Counted from the stretch's first letter, positions 24,201-36,442 are shown. The stretch is 64,000 bases of DNA from Marthasterias glacialis (GCA_911728455.2 OU452221.1:30073291-30137290), one strand, 5' to 3'. Numbers and translations: made by a program. The notes: generated by a model from the letters alone, not told the origin.

Positions 24201-26779
24201 TAATAAATGTACCATTTTCTCATATGGCTAGTGCAGTATCTGACACACTTTCTTAATGCCCAATGGAATTATAAATAATATCATGTTCATGCTGAAAAGC
24301 CACCGTCCCGTCTTACCTCATAAACATCTCATTTGTCCCTGACAATCACCCGAAGGGTGTCCAAAACATCGGCAAGATTAACATAAAAATATAAATATGA
24401 GCTTTTTTCCCCAGTATTTTCCTGGGACTCCATTGACCGACTGAGCCTAAATGTTTTGTTATTTCATGGATATTGCTGGGTCAAGTGTGGATACTGATCT
24501 TTGGTAATTGCCAATGTTCGTGTTTTAAAGGGTACATCAATGTTTTTTTTTTCAGAAGCATGAATTAGTTTTCACTTTCTGGTTTGCAGTAAACACACCA
24601 CACATTAAACCTACGAAAGTTCAGTGGCCCCTGTTGAGTGGGGGAAAAAAACCGAAGAACGTCATTTTTTTTGTCCACATGCAAGTTTAAATGCACGTCC
24701 ACATCAGGCAATACTTTTAATTAAAATAACCAACAGATATTCGTGAGGCCCTCAAATGCTATTTTCTTGGCTTAGACCGTATTACGAATTATTTCTCTCA
24801 AGTACTGGCATGAATTTTATAATGAGAGATCTTTCAGACTGAAACTAATCAAAAATGTCTTTTTTCCCCACATAATTACCAAATCATGTACTCGGTCTTA
24901 AAGCTTCAAATAATGATAGAGTTGTTCATCACTAACCTTTCAGTCATCTCGCAGATATAATCAATAAACCATTGACCTGTTTAAAGTTCAATATGATGGA
25001 AGTGCAATCAATAAACAACTTGCTAGCGATAACACAATGATGTGTCTGCCATCAAACAGTCTGGGAAAAAAGACATACCAAGGTATGTTTATAATGGCAT
25101 CTGCCATGTTAGCTGTGGAAATACATAGCGGTAAATATCAGACACTGCGAGATGTTTAGGTACTTTATTGGAGTTGCTCTACCGTCAAACAACCCAAAAC
25201 TGCATACAGTGGGCTATAGTAATGTGTATACAGGTTCGGGTTGATAAAACAAAAACAAAAAATACAAAAGGGACATAAACTCTGATCATAATATTACCCA
25301 GTTGCGAAACAACCGTTCAAAAACTTACCTAGGCCATTTTGTTATAATACAAATTTCATTATAACATAGTTTCATGATGACGTCCCATAGGAATTCAACC
25401 CAAGATAGGTAAAATATTACCTCATTATCGACGTGTCTGGAGAATTGTGGTGGATGATATTATCATATTGACTGTATCTATTTAGTGGGCAAAGCATGTA
25501 TCATGTATACATCAATCTGTCCAGACCATCTTGATTCTGAACTGCATGCAATTTATGGATTGCAAGACATTACATTTTCAGATCATACAAAGTGATATAG
25601 TGCTTAGCGTACGTCAGTACATAGCTCGATGTAATAGAAGCAGGCCAAGTGTATTGTGACTGCCTTAAAGATTGTAGATAACACCCCCCCCCCCCCCCCC
25701 CATCAGATAAGATTTCATCTTAAACTACTCTGTAATTGCACGTATGCATCGCTGCATCATACTTTCTTACTACCTCCATGATCAAGAGTGGCCATGAAGG
25801 TAGAGTGGAAGCGTCGTCTTGAGTTTTGCAAAGATGAGAATGAATAAGTCCCAAAGGAGATGTGAACTGTAGAGAAAGAGAGACAGAGAGGGGACTTTGT
25901 AAGAAAAGGTTTTCTTGAGTAAGGAATGTTAGAATCAATATGGAGGATAACGACTTCCAAGGAAGGACTCCAGAATGTATCCTTTTTAAGATTTAATTTA
26001 AGATGAGGAAAGAAAGGAGAGATTTGGATTAAAGCCGTGAGGAAATTGGGACAGGTATTCCTTTTCAGTAAAATTACCTTCCTTAGTCAAGACTGTGGAC
26101 GTTCTTAATCCATCATCTAGATCTTATGAAAAGAAAGGAATAAAAGTATAAACAGTAAATAAAATTTGTTTGTTTTTCTTTTGCAAACTAGTTCGCATAC
26201 TCACAGGACTTCGATGTGAACAGAAATTGGTGAATAATTTAAGTCATGCATTTATTGCATGTGCAATAATGAACAATATTTTGACTGGCAACAATGCTTT
26301 CATGCAGTTAGCATTAAAAGAATAAATAAATAAACACATTTTAATGTAAATTAAGTCCTCGTTGACATCTGAGTATTGTTCAGCTTCATCAGTATCCACA
26401 TACAGTAACACAACTAAGAAAAATTGATGTACTGATGTTTATGCCACATACGTGGAAGAGTAACTCATTCAAATATGCAGTTATGTCTTGGAAGCACGGA
26501 GAGCTTTGTAGACAATTGTTATTGCCTTAAGGAAAGATTGACCAGTATAAAGGAGCTTATGAAGTGAATTGCAGGCTTCATCGACAGGTCTGCTATGGCG
26601 ATACAACTTATATCAAAATATATGACCGCTTGATGAAGAGGTCAAAGGTTATATACTGTCTATGCTTTTGCCTTAATGGACCAATTTCTAGAATGTCAAT
26701 CATATTGACCTATGCATTGATGAGGTCACCCGCCGCCATCTTGGAGGTAAATCGATGATAAAACAATGAAAATACAAAG
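24201..26779. other. No gene; one 61-bp scrap and a poly(C) run
   Basis: At about 24800-24860 a reversed, diverged copy of the 61-bp unit ends in GAAACTAATCAAA, as at 11620-11640. A poly(C) run lies at about 25684-25701. Open frames on both strands at 25720-25960 and 26564-26758 have no domain. Confidence 0.45.
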
Positions 26780-26895
26780 CAATGGCTGTGTCCGCATCAG
26801 CAACTGCGGCTTGATTATCACGTTAACTCGTGTTGAAGCTTACAAAATCCACAGCAGTAGCCATATCCGCAGCAAGAAATACAGACACGGCCTTT
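26780..26895. mobile_element. 116-bp MITE-like element
   Basis: Imperfect inverted ends: CAATGGCTGTGTCCG on the left, and CAAAGGCCGTGTCTG as the reverse complement of the right. The core has GCGGCTT and AGCAGTAGCC. It sits inside a stretch with GCCGCCATCTTGGAGG and TGTGACGTCACA, which may be the edges of an older host repeat. Confidence 0.5.
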
Positions 26896-27000
26896 GTACG
26901 CACACGGTACACTGTAGAGCAATCTCCATGTGACGTCACATGCACAAGGTCCATTGAAAATGAAACATAGCTTCATGTTTAAAAACTTTGCTTTAATGTG

Positions 27001-27300
27001 TCGCGTGTCCTAAGCGGTTTAATGCATCAGACTCAAGTTCTGGTGGCTAAGTCCTCAGGATGTGGGTCCGAATCCCAGTCAAGAAACTTTACTACTATTG
27101 CTTCAAAAAGGAGAAGAGGCAGTTATGTTTGTCTCACAAGGGATTCAATTACCCCTCCCTTCTTAGCTGTGCTGTGAAGAGACTGCTTTAATATCTCTCC
27201 ATGTCTTGTTTCTGGGCATTGGGGCAGGTTTCCATCCCTCTGTAGCCCACACCTCGAGTGGCCTTCGGGCCGTGTGATGGGCGACTTGAAAAATTGACAT
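27001..27300 (+). mobile_element. tRNA-Leu-derived SINE-like sequence
   Basis: Bases about 27001-27082 resemble a tRNA-Leu: an A-box-like TGTCCTAAGCGG, an anticodon-loop region GACTCAAGTTC (CAA), a long variable arm, and a B box GGGTCCGAATCCC. The acceptor stem does not pair well, so this is not a functional tRNA gene. The following 220 bp, with TCGAGTGGCCTTCGGGCC, looks like the SINE body. Confidence 0.6.
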
Positions 27301-27472
27301 TTTTGTCTTCCACTTCAAAGGTATTGCTTCCCCAATATAATACTGGTTGGTTGTGTGAGTTCTTTTTGTACTGTTAATTATTGATACGTTGTTTTACCAA
27401 AATTCTCTCGCTCCGCCGAGGATGCGTGGTGGCGCCCTTTGAAGTTTAGTGCCCCGCCCCCTCGTTCCTCTC

Positions 27473-27544
27473 TAGCATCCTCACCTGATGAAGATTGCGC
27501 ATGCAGAGCTCTGCATGCACAATCTTCATCAGGTGAGGATGCTA
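27473..27544. repeat. Near-perfect 72-bp palindrome
   Basis: Two 36-bp arms meet with no spacer at GAG/CTC (27508/27509). They differ at one base pair only (ATTGCGCATG versus its partner ATTGTGCATG). It can extrude as a cruciform or fold as an RNA hairpin. Each arm contains CCTGATGAAGATTG. A related shorter hairpin is at 28241-28273. Confidence 0.92.
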
Positions 27545-28240
27545 AACTTTCTCTGTAGTTTTAAACTTTTTATTTAATCGTTATAATGCATTAATATAGA
27601 CTCATGCCTATCTTCGTTATATCCACAGATATCCATAGATTCATATTGTGTTGTAGATTTTGGGAATTTCATTGTCTAAAAAGTGTAATTTTACAGTTAG
27701 AAAACTTGTGTGGGTCACGAAATTGCAGTGATGCTTCAGGTATGCAACGCACGTGTAATGTTTAGTGTTGTTGTATGCTAGGTGTTGCTGTACACGGTAC
27801 ATGCGTAGTCATGTACAGGTACATACTTCATTGCTATGGGTGTATGTATGGCATTGGCTCTGCTGGACATTGGGGGAATGAGTGTATTTCTGTGTGAAAA
27901 TTATTTGAGTGAAGTTGGGCGCTCAATGACTTATGTTTTTGTTTGTGTCTCATATTCCCATTGCCCAGTGCTGCTGTGCCATTGGTAATGGTACATCCCA
28001 TTTGACTGAACTTGGTGTTTATTGAGATTTTATACTTATATAGTAAGATTTAAGAAGAGATGAAACCCTTATTGTCGTACTAGTGAGGAGAAGTTTAATG
28101 ACCTTAAGTTGATAGTATTTTTAATGTTAATGACTAACGTAACATTATGCAACGCACTTGTGGATTATGTTGTACAACTTGGTGTAAATGGCTGAACATG
28201 TATCTGCTGGTTCTAATATATTTTTCTGTACTTTTTACTG
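27545..28240. other. No gene seen
   Basis: TG-rich noncoding DNA. The frame at 28147-28437 has no recognised domain and begins in this unannotated stretch. Confidence 0.4.
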
Positions 28241-28273
28241 CCTGCACAATCTCCATCAGATTCATTGTGCAGG
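28241..28273. repeat. Short perfect hairpin related to the 27.5-kb palindrome
   Basis: Arms CCTGCACAAT and ATTGTGCAGG are perfect inverse copies around a 13-base loop. The word GCACAATCTCCATCAGA nearly matches GCACAATCTTCATCAGG in the palindrome's right arm. Confidence 0.65.
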
Positions 28274-29925
28274 TTAGGTCAGTCGGGTTACAAATAAATC
28301 GTCAGCACACATGGCGGAGAGATTACAGAACCTGTGAGCATTTGATGTTATTTCAAGTGACAGCCGCTCTGGACCCTTCATGCTACATACTTGTCCCTGG
28401 ACCCCCAAACCCATCTTACAGTTGCATTGAAAGTTAAAGAATGGACATGATTTTTCTCATTCAAACACCAATGACCACAACGTAGTTCACGACAATCACT
28501 CGTTACAAATGACACCATTAACAAAAGTCATTTTCTCAATTGACAATTTAACAAATTTAAATCAGAACAATTTGAAAATTCATATTTAAACACTGTGTGC
28601 GTATAATACAAAAAAGTCTAAAATGATGGTTTAATAAATGCTATTTATTGTAATTTTTGTATAATTAAAATAAAAACTAAACGAAGAAATAACTTACACA
28701 AAATGTCTCGACACCAATGTAAACTAATAACATCTCATTCAAATAAATGATTAACACACCATATTTCTGTATTTCAAATATATTACTTCAACTTGACGTT
28801 TGTAAACAAAAGATAGCCCATCTTTTTTAAATAAAGGTAGCATATTTATCAGTAACACTGGCCAAATTTATTCAGCTTATAAACTACTTAAATAATAAAT
28901 CAACCAAAGATAACGCTGGATAAATTTCCTTTAAAACATGAGCAAGTTGAAAACCATTTAATTTGGAGGTGGGATTAACTTTATATCAATTTAAATTGTT
29001 ACTTGTGTGAGAAATATGTAACAAGATTCAAAAATTAAAAAAAGGGAAAATGTATGATCATTTCACACTGTACAGGTTGATCGTTGTATTTTATTCAGTA
29101 AAATTAAATCATTAGACTTGAGTTTTTAATTTTATATTGATATATCTTTATTTTTTACTTAAGACAAGAATCTACTTTAAGAATTGAACGTTAATGATTA
29201 ACTTGATCAATTAAACCAAATCCAAAGTTTCACATTTTATCTCCCTTTTATATTCTGATGCCTTCTTTGTAATAATAAGATTCAATACCAGTACTTGCAT
29301 TTAAACACTACTTCCCAATCTCATAGTTTCCATGCAAGAGCAAAATGTTGTTTTTTCCAAATACGTAGTGATATTTGAACTTTTTACATTTGATTTTTTT
29401 CATGTTGAGCAAGATCCCTAAGATGATTGCTTTATTGTGGATACTTCACAGAAGGAGATAATAAAATATTCATATTCTTATCTTCCCTTCACGGAAAGAG
29501 CAAGGGGGTCAAATCCAGCAAGATTTTAGTAAACGTCACAAGAATGTTTTAAGTTGCTTTAAGTTTGGAGAAGAATTGTACTAACTTTTAAAAGCATTCA
29601 ATAAAGCAAAATAGAAAGCAATATATTTGTTTCATGTTATTAGTTTGTTCAAATTGCTTTATTCTGAGGAATTGGGTACTTCAAAAAATTCCAAACATGC
29701 ATCATCAAGAAGAAGAATTCAACGCAATTCATGAGTAAACTGAATACAATTTAAGCCTACATTACATCACAAAAGCTGTATTTTTAAATTTAGGTTCTTA
29801 ATTTCAGGGGACTTACAGAGGTATAGTTGAACTTATGAAATACATTTTCCAACTCAATGTTTTTTGTCAGAATAAAAGTATCAAATTCTGTGGTCAGTTT
29901 GACCGTTTAACAATTCCAAACATAC
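28274..29925. other. Very AT-rich DNA without a gene
   Basis: Long AT-rich stretch with many short A and T runs. No coding character or repeats were seen. If the minus-strand candidate exon at 29926-30106 is real, this is its downstream intron. Confidence 0.5.
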
Positions 29926-30106
29926 CTCTTGTCAGATTTGAGGTTTCCATCATAGACAAGATTAATTAATTCCTTGGCTAATCCCTTATCTACCTTCGCC
30001 AATATTTGATTCCAACAAGACTTGGTTACACCATATTCTGTGTAAAAACCCTGAGGTGAGGCACCACACAACTCACAAACCTCCTGACCACCTCATTCGG
30101 TTTAAG
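29926..30106 (-). CDS. Candidate exon with CxxC motif, unknown protein
   Basis: Read on the minus strand, this stretch is open and of better coding quality than its very AT-rich flanks. It begins near GQEVCELCGASP and runs through SCWNQILAKVDKGL to NLKSDK, about 57 residues. It ends at a good donor (AAGAG then gtatgt, last exon base 29926, phase 2). The 5' edge is uncertain: a pyrimidine run (tgcctccactaccctt) precedes possible acceptors ending near 30107 or 30099. CELC could be half of a zinc site, as seen in N-terminal modules of several uncharacterised or transposon-linked invertebrate proteins. No family is assigned. A dispersed repeat that happens to be open is the main alternative. Confidence 0.4.
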
Positions 30107-30469
30107 GGTAGTGGAGGCAGATACCCACCTAGCCTACGTATCGGCTATAGGCGACTTATCGGCTACTTATCAAATACTTATTGACTACTTATTGGAGGGA
30201 GGATTGCTTGACTTTCCCAAAGCATACCATGATACTTTTTTTTTCACAGACTGACTTTCATGGAATGAAAAGAATCGTTTTCAAATTGAAAATAAAACGT
30301 AATTATTTAGAATGGAACACACGCACAAACCAAAAACTTGTAACTTCGCTGCTTTGAATGATTAAATAATCCGATAATTACCAGCTGTCCTTTTTCAAGC
30401 CTGCGGCCAACATTGGTAATTGTCCAAGACCAGTATCCGCACTTTATGTTACCCAACATATGCATGAAA
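30107..30469. other. No gene; short repeated words
   Basis: At 30136-30200 TATCGGCTA and GACTTAT words recur at short spacing. The stretch 30375-30425 (ATTACCAGCTGTCC; ACATTGGTAATTGTCC) may be one end of a small inverted-repeat element. Confidence 0.35.
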
Positions 30470-30800
30470 TAACAAACCTGTGAAAGTTTAAGCTTAATCA
30501 GTCATACGAGTCACAAGGACAAAGTTAAAAAACCCTGAAATAACAAACCTGTGAAAGTTTAAGCTCAATCGGTCATCGGAGTCACAAGGACGAAGTTAAA
30601 AACTCAATTAGTATTTTCATTGTTTTCAAACATCAGGATTCAGACTCGCAAGATCAAAACTAACTGTTTTACTTTTCTGAAAAAACTACAGAACTTCTGG
30701 CAAAACTATTTCAAGGGAAATTTTCTACCATGAACATCTTTATACATGTAAAATATGAGTAACTGTGAATATCTGTATTTTCAATCTCACCAATGTTATA
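30470..30800 (+). mobile_element. Diverged TTAA-type MITE copy with internal duplication
   Basis: Bases about 30600-30800 align with the middle and right part of the 35196-35568 MITE (TATTTCAAGGGAAATTTTCT; CACCAATGTTATA). The left part is a 71-bp tandem duplication built on AAATAACAAACCTGTGAAAG at 30468 and 30539, related to the CCAACCTGTGAAAATTCCAG block of the MITE. The ends are not preserved. Confidence 0.5.
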
Positions 30801-32187
30801 TACACCCTTTCAAATTGATTTGTTAAACTATAATTTAACAGCTAAAAATCATTCTAAAATAATTACCAGTGTTCTTTCAACAAACAGTATGATCAAATAA
30901 AGCTAACTTATCGCGCTATACAATATTCGATAGTCAAAATCTTCAAAGCTGGTTGAATTTAAAAGAAGGCATTCTTTGTGCATATAAAGCAGTACAAAAA
31001 AAGTGGTAGCATATAAACCATAGAGACAATATCCATGGAGATAACATGGTACATTGAGTCAATGGTGGTTAAAATTTCACTATTGATTTTGTTTTTTTAC
31101 GTTTGACTACATACAGTAAGATTGCACATACACCCATGAGCCCATCAAACAATCCATCTAACCCCGTCTTTGGTTAACTAATAAGATCCCAGAGAAATTG
31201 TACTTTCTTTATATACAAGAATGTTATACAATATACATGAATTATTTACATTAAAATGCATATCTAATTGATGAAACCTTTTCCAAAGCCTTCCTCTCAA
31301 CATTGCTTGGATGTCAAGGTCATATTCACAAAGATATTAATGCAATTATATTTTTGATTAATATATACAGCAAGGCCAAGTAAAAGCTTAAAGGCTTGCA
31401 TAGTCTTACAGTGCGTTTTGAAAACCAGAAATTGTTTTATTTTGTTTGAATGTGATGGATGACAGACATGTTTAATCAAATCTGACTAGAAATGCATTTG
31501 ATTAATCTTGTATACTAATCTCTAATATCTAACTACTTAGCTCTCCGTCCAAATGACAGCAATGATATTCTTGTCCATTTGTAAAGTATTGATTCATTTA
31601 CTTCACTTAAAGGAATATCTGTTTTTACCAGGGTACAATCTGTTCTTTCCTCTTTGTTTTCATGTACAGTTAACCCCAAACATGAAATCTCCACGAATGA
31701 TTGTATTTCAGAATACAAGAATTATACATTGGATGTATTCATGCCAACCCACATTCTCTGAAAAACAAAAACAAATGAGGTTTGGTTGGAAAACTATTGT
31801 GATGTTGGTTTTATTTCAATTTTACTTACAAAACCAACAAGAGCTTTAAACTTGTGCTACTTTGAAGTGATATTAATGCCTAGTGCGAGCTGTGCTCTTG
31901 ATGGATTCTCATAACAATCAGTCAGTGATATAATGATGGGGGTAACTCGCTTTTAAAGAGGACACTTTTGATTATGAACTGTCTTTATCATTTCAGTCCG
32001 TTACGGTACTACTGGTTATCACTGACAGTAAGACTTGTGATGGAGGGAGAGCGTCAATTTGGTTGACAAGCAGTATTCAAAACCACCTTTATCATTTATT
32101 CTATATAAAGTGTAATTAGTGAGTTATTCACTTCTTCCCCTAAAGAATATGATTGGTAAACCACAAAGAAAACTGGTTGCCAAGTTT
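30801..32187. other. No gene seen
   Basis: AT-rich DNA. Opposing open frames at 31533-31849 lack domains and splice context. Confidence 0.45.
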
Positions 32188-32600
32188 AAATCTGAAGGTC
32201 ACTGATTCTAAAGTTCATACCAGTACCAATCCTCCAGAGAAATATTTCCATCTGAAAGCTCACTGATTCTAAAGTTCATACCAGTACCAATCCTCCAGAG
32301 AAATATCTCCATCTGAAAGCTCACTGATTCCAAAGTATATACCATTATTAATTCTTCACAGAAATATTTTCATCTGAAAGTTCACTGATTCTAAACTTCA
32401 TATCAGTACCAATCCAACAAAGAAACATTTCCATCTGAAAGCTCACTGATTCTTTAGTTCATACCAGTACCAATCCTCCAAAAATATTTTCATCTGAATG
32501 ACTGTAAAGTTGAGCCAAACCTATTTGACCTAAATCACCGTTCTTTATTTTGATTGCAGCAACTGAAATAAGCATAATCTCTCACAAAACAAGAACTTTT
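32188..32600 (+). repeat. 61-bp array (about 5 units) with right flanking block
   Basis: Five forward units (TTCATACCAGTACCAATCC core) at 32212-32500 are followed by a non-repeated block (TTTATTTTGATTGCAGCAAC, then TGAAATAAGCATAATCTC). This block also follows the solitary unit at 57003. One unit is strongly diverged (32335-32395). Confidence 0.85.
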
Positions 32601-33517
32601 TTCGATTAAATTTGTACAAGTTGGTTGTACATTGTATTTATTGAAACACTAAAGGAATGAATTTACTCTTCCAAAAACCAATGACGTACTTTCCATTTAA
32701 AGGAATAAAGAAATGTACAGACATAATATATAATTGTTTGTTACTTGAAAACAAAGACATTGACTAGTCTGAGTGTAAACTGATATCTATTTATAAAGGT
32801 AATTTTTAATGTTATCCAATTTCTGAACTAGAACTTATTATGTAGTAAGGCATAGTACAACTTAATCATGATGAGCAAGAACCAGAATTCACAAAGCATA
32901 AATATTATAATATTTAAGATTTAAAAATTTGGTTGAAATGTCAAGATATTTGCTCCAAGAGATGATCAGAGCAAACTAAATAAATTGTTGAACTGTTTAA
33001 CCAGATCATTACTAAAGGATCACAGTAACCTAATTATATGCAGACTATTCCTTCAAACATTATTCTGTGCATTTAATGGTGAATAAATTATGCACATTTT
33101 ATTTGTCAAATTTTAAAAAATGTTTGACTATTATTCAACTTTCTACAAGGCTGTGGAAGAAAAAACCTGAATGATTTTTTGTAGATCAGTCTATTGTGTC
33201 GATATTCATATTCAAAGCTTCAAGAGACTGGAACACACACATGAAAGTAATAAGGGAACCATCTACATGTAAATTATGACAGACATTGTTCAAATTCTGA
33301 TAACAAATATTTCAACAATATGAAAGACAACAAAGAGGGCAGCAAAACCAGAGTTATTGAATATTTTTATTGACAGTCACTCAAATCAATATTGCTAACC
33401 GTCAACACATGGGAAATATGATGCAAATGTTGCTGACCCATAGTATGTTAGTAGAACCTTCACAGTATCCTGTATATGTTGACACATCTGAGTGTAAAAT
33501 CTTTAGAATTGGATAAA
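32601..33517. other. No gene seen
   Basis: AT-rich noncoding DNA between two arrays. Confidence 0.5.
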
Positions 33518-34780
33518 CATTGCAGTCTAGTACAGCGTGGAGATACCACAATATCTTCTATAGTACTAGTCATAGCTTGGGATCAGCATTGCAATCTAGT
33601 ACAGCGTGGAGATACCACAATATCTTCTATAGTACTAGTCATAGCTTGGGATCAGCATTGCAGTCTAGTACAGCGTGGAGATACCACAATATCTTCTATA
33701 GTACTAGTCATAGCTTGGGATCAGCATTGCAGTCTAGTACAGCGTGGAGATACCACAATATCTTCTATAGTACTAGTCATAGCTTGGAATCAGCATTGCA
33801 ATCTAGCACAGCGTGGAGATACCACAATATCTTCTACAGTACTAGTCATAGCTTGGGATCAGCATTGCAATCTAGTACAGCATGGAGATACCACAATATC
33901 TTCTATAGTACTAGTCATAGCTTGGGATCAGCATTGCAGTCTAGTACAGCGTGGAGATACCACAATATCTTCTATAGTACTAGTCATAGCTTGGGATCAG
34001 CATTGCAGTCTAGTACAGCATGGAGATACCACAATATCTTCTATAGTACTAGTCATAGCTTGGGATCAGCATTGCAGTCTAGTACAGCGTGGAGATACCA
34101 CAATATCTTCTATAGTACTAGTCATAGCTTGGGATCAGCATTGCAGTCTAGTACAGCGTGGAGATACCACAATATCTTCTATAGTACTAGTCATAGCTTG
34201 GGATCAGCATTGCAATCTAGTACAGCATGGAGATACCACAATATCTTCTATAGTACTAGTCATAGCTTGGGATCAGCATTGCAGTCTAGTACAGCGTGGA
34301 GATACCACAATATCTTCTATAGTACTAGTCATAGCTTGGGATCAGCATTGCAGTCTAGTACAGCGTGGAGATACCACAATATCTTCTATAGTACTAGTCA
34401 TAGCTTGGGATCAGCATTGCAGTCTAGTACAGCGTGGAGATACCACTATAGCTTCTATAGTACTAGTCATAGCTTAGGATCAGCATTGCAGTCTAGCACA
34501 GTATAGAGATAACATTGCAGCCTAGTACAGCATAGAGATACCACAATATCTTCTTTAGTACTAGTCATAGCTTGGGATCAGCATTGCAGTCTAGTACAGC
34601 ATGGAGATACCACTATAGCTTCTATAGTACTAGTCATAGCTTGGGATCAGCATTGCAGTCTAGTACAGCATGGAGATACCACAATATCTTCTATAGTACT
34701 AGTCATAGCTTGGGATCAGCATTGCAGTCGAGCACAGCATGGAGATACCACTATAGCTTATACAGTACTAATCATAGCTT
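33518..34780. repeat. 69-bp minisatellite, about 18 units, very homogeneous
   Basis: Units begin CATTGCAGTCTAGTACAGCG and contain CTATAGTACTAGTCATAGCT. Copies differ at a handful of recurrent positions (GCGTGG/GCATGG, CAGTCT/CAATCT, CACAATA/CACTATA). One truncated unit interrupts the array at about 34500-34515. As 69 is divisible by 3, two plus frames stay open for about 330 codons. The recurrent differences change amino acids freely in both frames, so nothing indicates a protein. Confidence 0.95.
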
Positions 34781-35195
34781 ATATTTGGCTATACTACAAA
34801 AAAACAAAAACAAGGTTACTCCTTTGACACCTCAAAGAGAATAAAAGTATCAAAATTAATCTTGAATGAAAGAAGAAAAAACACTTCAGCAAAGAATTAT
34901 ATTCTTATAATAAAATGAATAATATTATATAAAACTCTTTAGTTTGTTCAAAACACATAATTTGTAGCATTCCTTGATGAGCAGTACTATGATGTAATCC
35001 AGCCTATGGGGGTACTGCTGTAACACAACATTAAATGGTGTGTGAATGTGATTTCCATGTACGTGTCTCATCAAATGGCAATCGAATCATTCAATCAAGT
35101 TGAAGAAGGTTTGGGCAATATCAAAAGGAAACATTCTGTTTTTTTATTCTATTCAAATGTTTCTAGATGAAATTTTTAGGTTAGCTGCCTCTACA
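34781..35195. other. No gene seen
   Basis: AT-rich spacer between the minisatellite and the MITE. Confidence 0.5.
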
Positions 35196-35568
35196 TTAAA
35201 TCCCCAGCTCAACATTGTCTGTATAGTGTCTTTAAACGTTTCCATTCTTTGCTCAAATCAAGATATAGGCCTATGTAATAAAACCAACCTGTGAAAATTC
35301 CAGCTCATTTCGTTATTTCATTTGCCAGAAAACTGTAAAAATGCATTCAGCATTTCTGTACGCATTCTAAGGCAGAGTTTTGGTCTCACATGAGACGAAA
35401 ATTAATGTTGGATCTTATTAATTTATTATTCAAAAACGATAACACTTCAGGCAGAAATATTTCAAGGAAAGTTTTCTACCATCATTATCTTTATAGCATG
35501 TAAGGTATATGTCAATCTGTGAACATTTATGTTTTTCTTTCTGACCAATATTGAGCTGGTGCTTTTAA
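35196..35568 (+). mobile_element. TTAA-flanked MITE, copy 2
   Basis: Same family and orientation as 7476-7840. It starts TTAAATCCCCAGCTCAACAT and ends GAGCTGGTGCTTTTAA. The body is colinear throughout (GCATTCAGCATTTCTGTACG; CTTCAGGCAGAAAT). The terminal repeats have accumulated differences, so this copy is older or unconstrained. Confidence 0.85.
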
Positions 35569-36319
35569 GTCAGCTGTTTTACACCCCTGGTTTGGAGTCA
35601 TCACTTGTTCTTTCTATGATTAGCTATAACTTCAAGTCAAACTATAAAATCTTGTATAAGGAAATTTTATTGGGCTAAATCTCATCAATTTAATGTTGTA
35701 CATTTATGATTGTACAGAAGATGTATTACGCTCATTATCCATGGGCAGGGGCCACTAACTGAAATATCTAAGCGCCCTCTCAGCTTCCCTCAATCATCAC
35801 AGCGGTACAAAATTAATCTAAGAACATTTGTAACTATAGCAATGAAGAAAGAATAAATCTGAAACCTTTGATTAATGTACAAATGGAATGTTAGAGAGTT
35901 TGAAAGCCAATGAAAAAAACTGTGTTAAAATGTCAAATGACCAACTTGAAAAATGTTATTCACAATTTGTACAATTATGATGGAAATATTACGCAAACAT
36001 GATTGGATAAGAAAGACTTAAAATCATTCTGATATTTATCCCTTCTGAAATAAGTAGAAGGGGAAAGTCAGAATGCTATCTTCTTTTATAACAATGCAAT
36101 TTTGTCAAACTTTCACCAAACAATTTGATGCAACAAATTCCTACCTTGGATTCCCCTGCAGTACTATGGCACAGAAATAATAATGTGTACCACAGTGTTA
36201 CCATGGAGTAGGGTAATTTGAAGGCCAGTCAAAAAGACCAAACTTATCTCACTCCGGAATAGTGAAGATAATTACAAGAAGTCCCCATCCCCCCCCCCCC
36301 CTGACTACATTCAACTCAG
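35569..36319. other. No gene seen
   Basis: AT-rich DNA ending in a C-run that serves as the pyrimidine tract of the candidate exon at 36320. Confidence 0.4.
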
Positions 36320-36442
36320 CAAAAGTAGACAACTTCACACCAAAATTATATTGGTACTCCAGCATGCAGTGTCAAAAATCTTACAAATTCATGGATGTTT
36401 TCCCTTGCCCGGCATCCCTTCATTATTTAAAGAAGCCCAAAG
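36320..36442 (+). CDS. Candidate internal exon, unknown protein (exon A)
   Basis: The stretch is open for 40 codons, bounded by a C-rich tract plus acceptor (caactcag) and a consensus donor (AAAG then gtaagaa). It enters and leaves in phase 1. The encoded segment has Tyr, Phe and Cys-Pro motifs (for example MDVFPCPASL) and ends LKKPK. No family is recognised. It joins in phase to the next candidate exon at 37296. An open frame this short can arise by chance, and the convergent sarcospan-like 3' end is close by, so this is a prediction only. Confidence 0.28.

Noticed and set aside
27001..27082. Functional tRNA-Leu gene
   Set aside because: The acceptor stem does not pair and the B box deviates, so a SINE head or pseudogene is more likely.
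33476..34506. Plus frames of 333 and 328 codons with 23-residue repeats
   Set aside because: They are the 69-bp minisatellite read in two frames. Unit differences show no codon-level constraint and there is no flanking gene structure.
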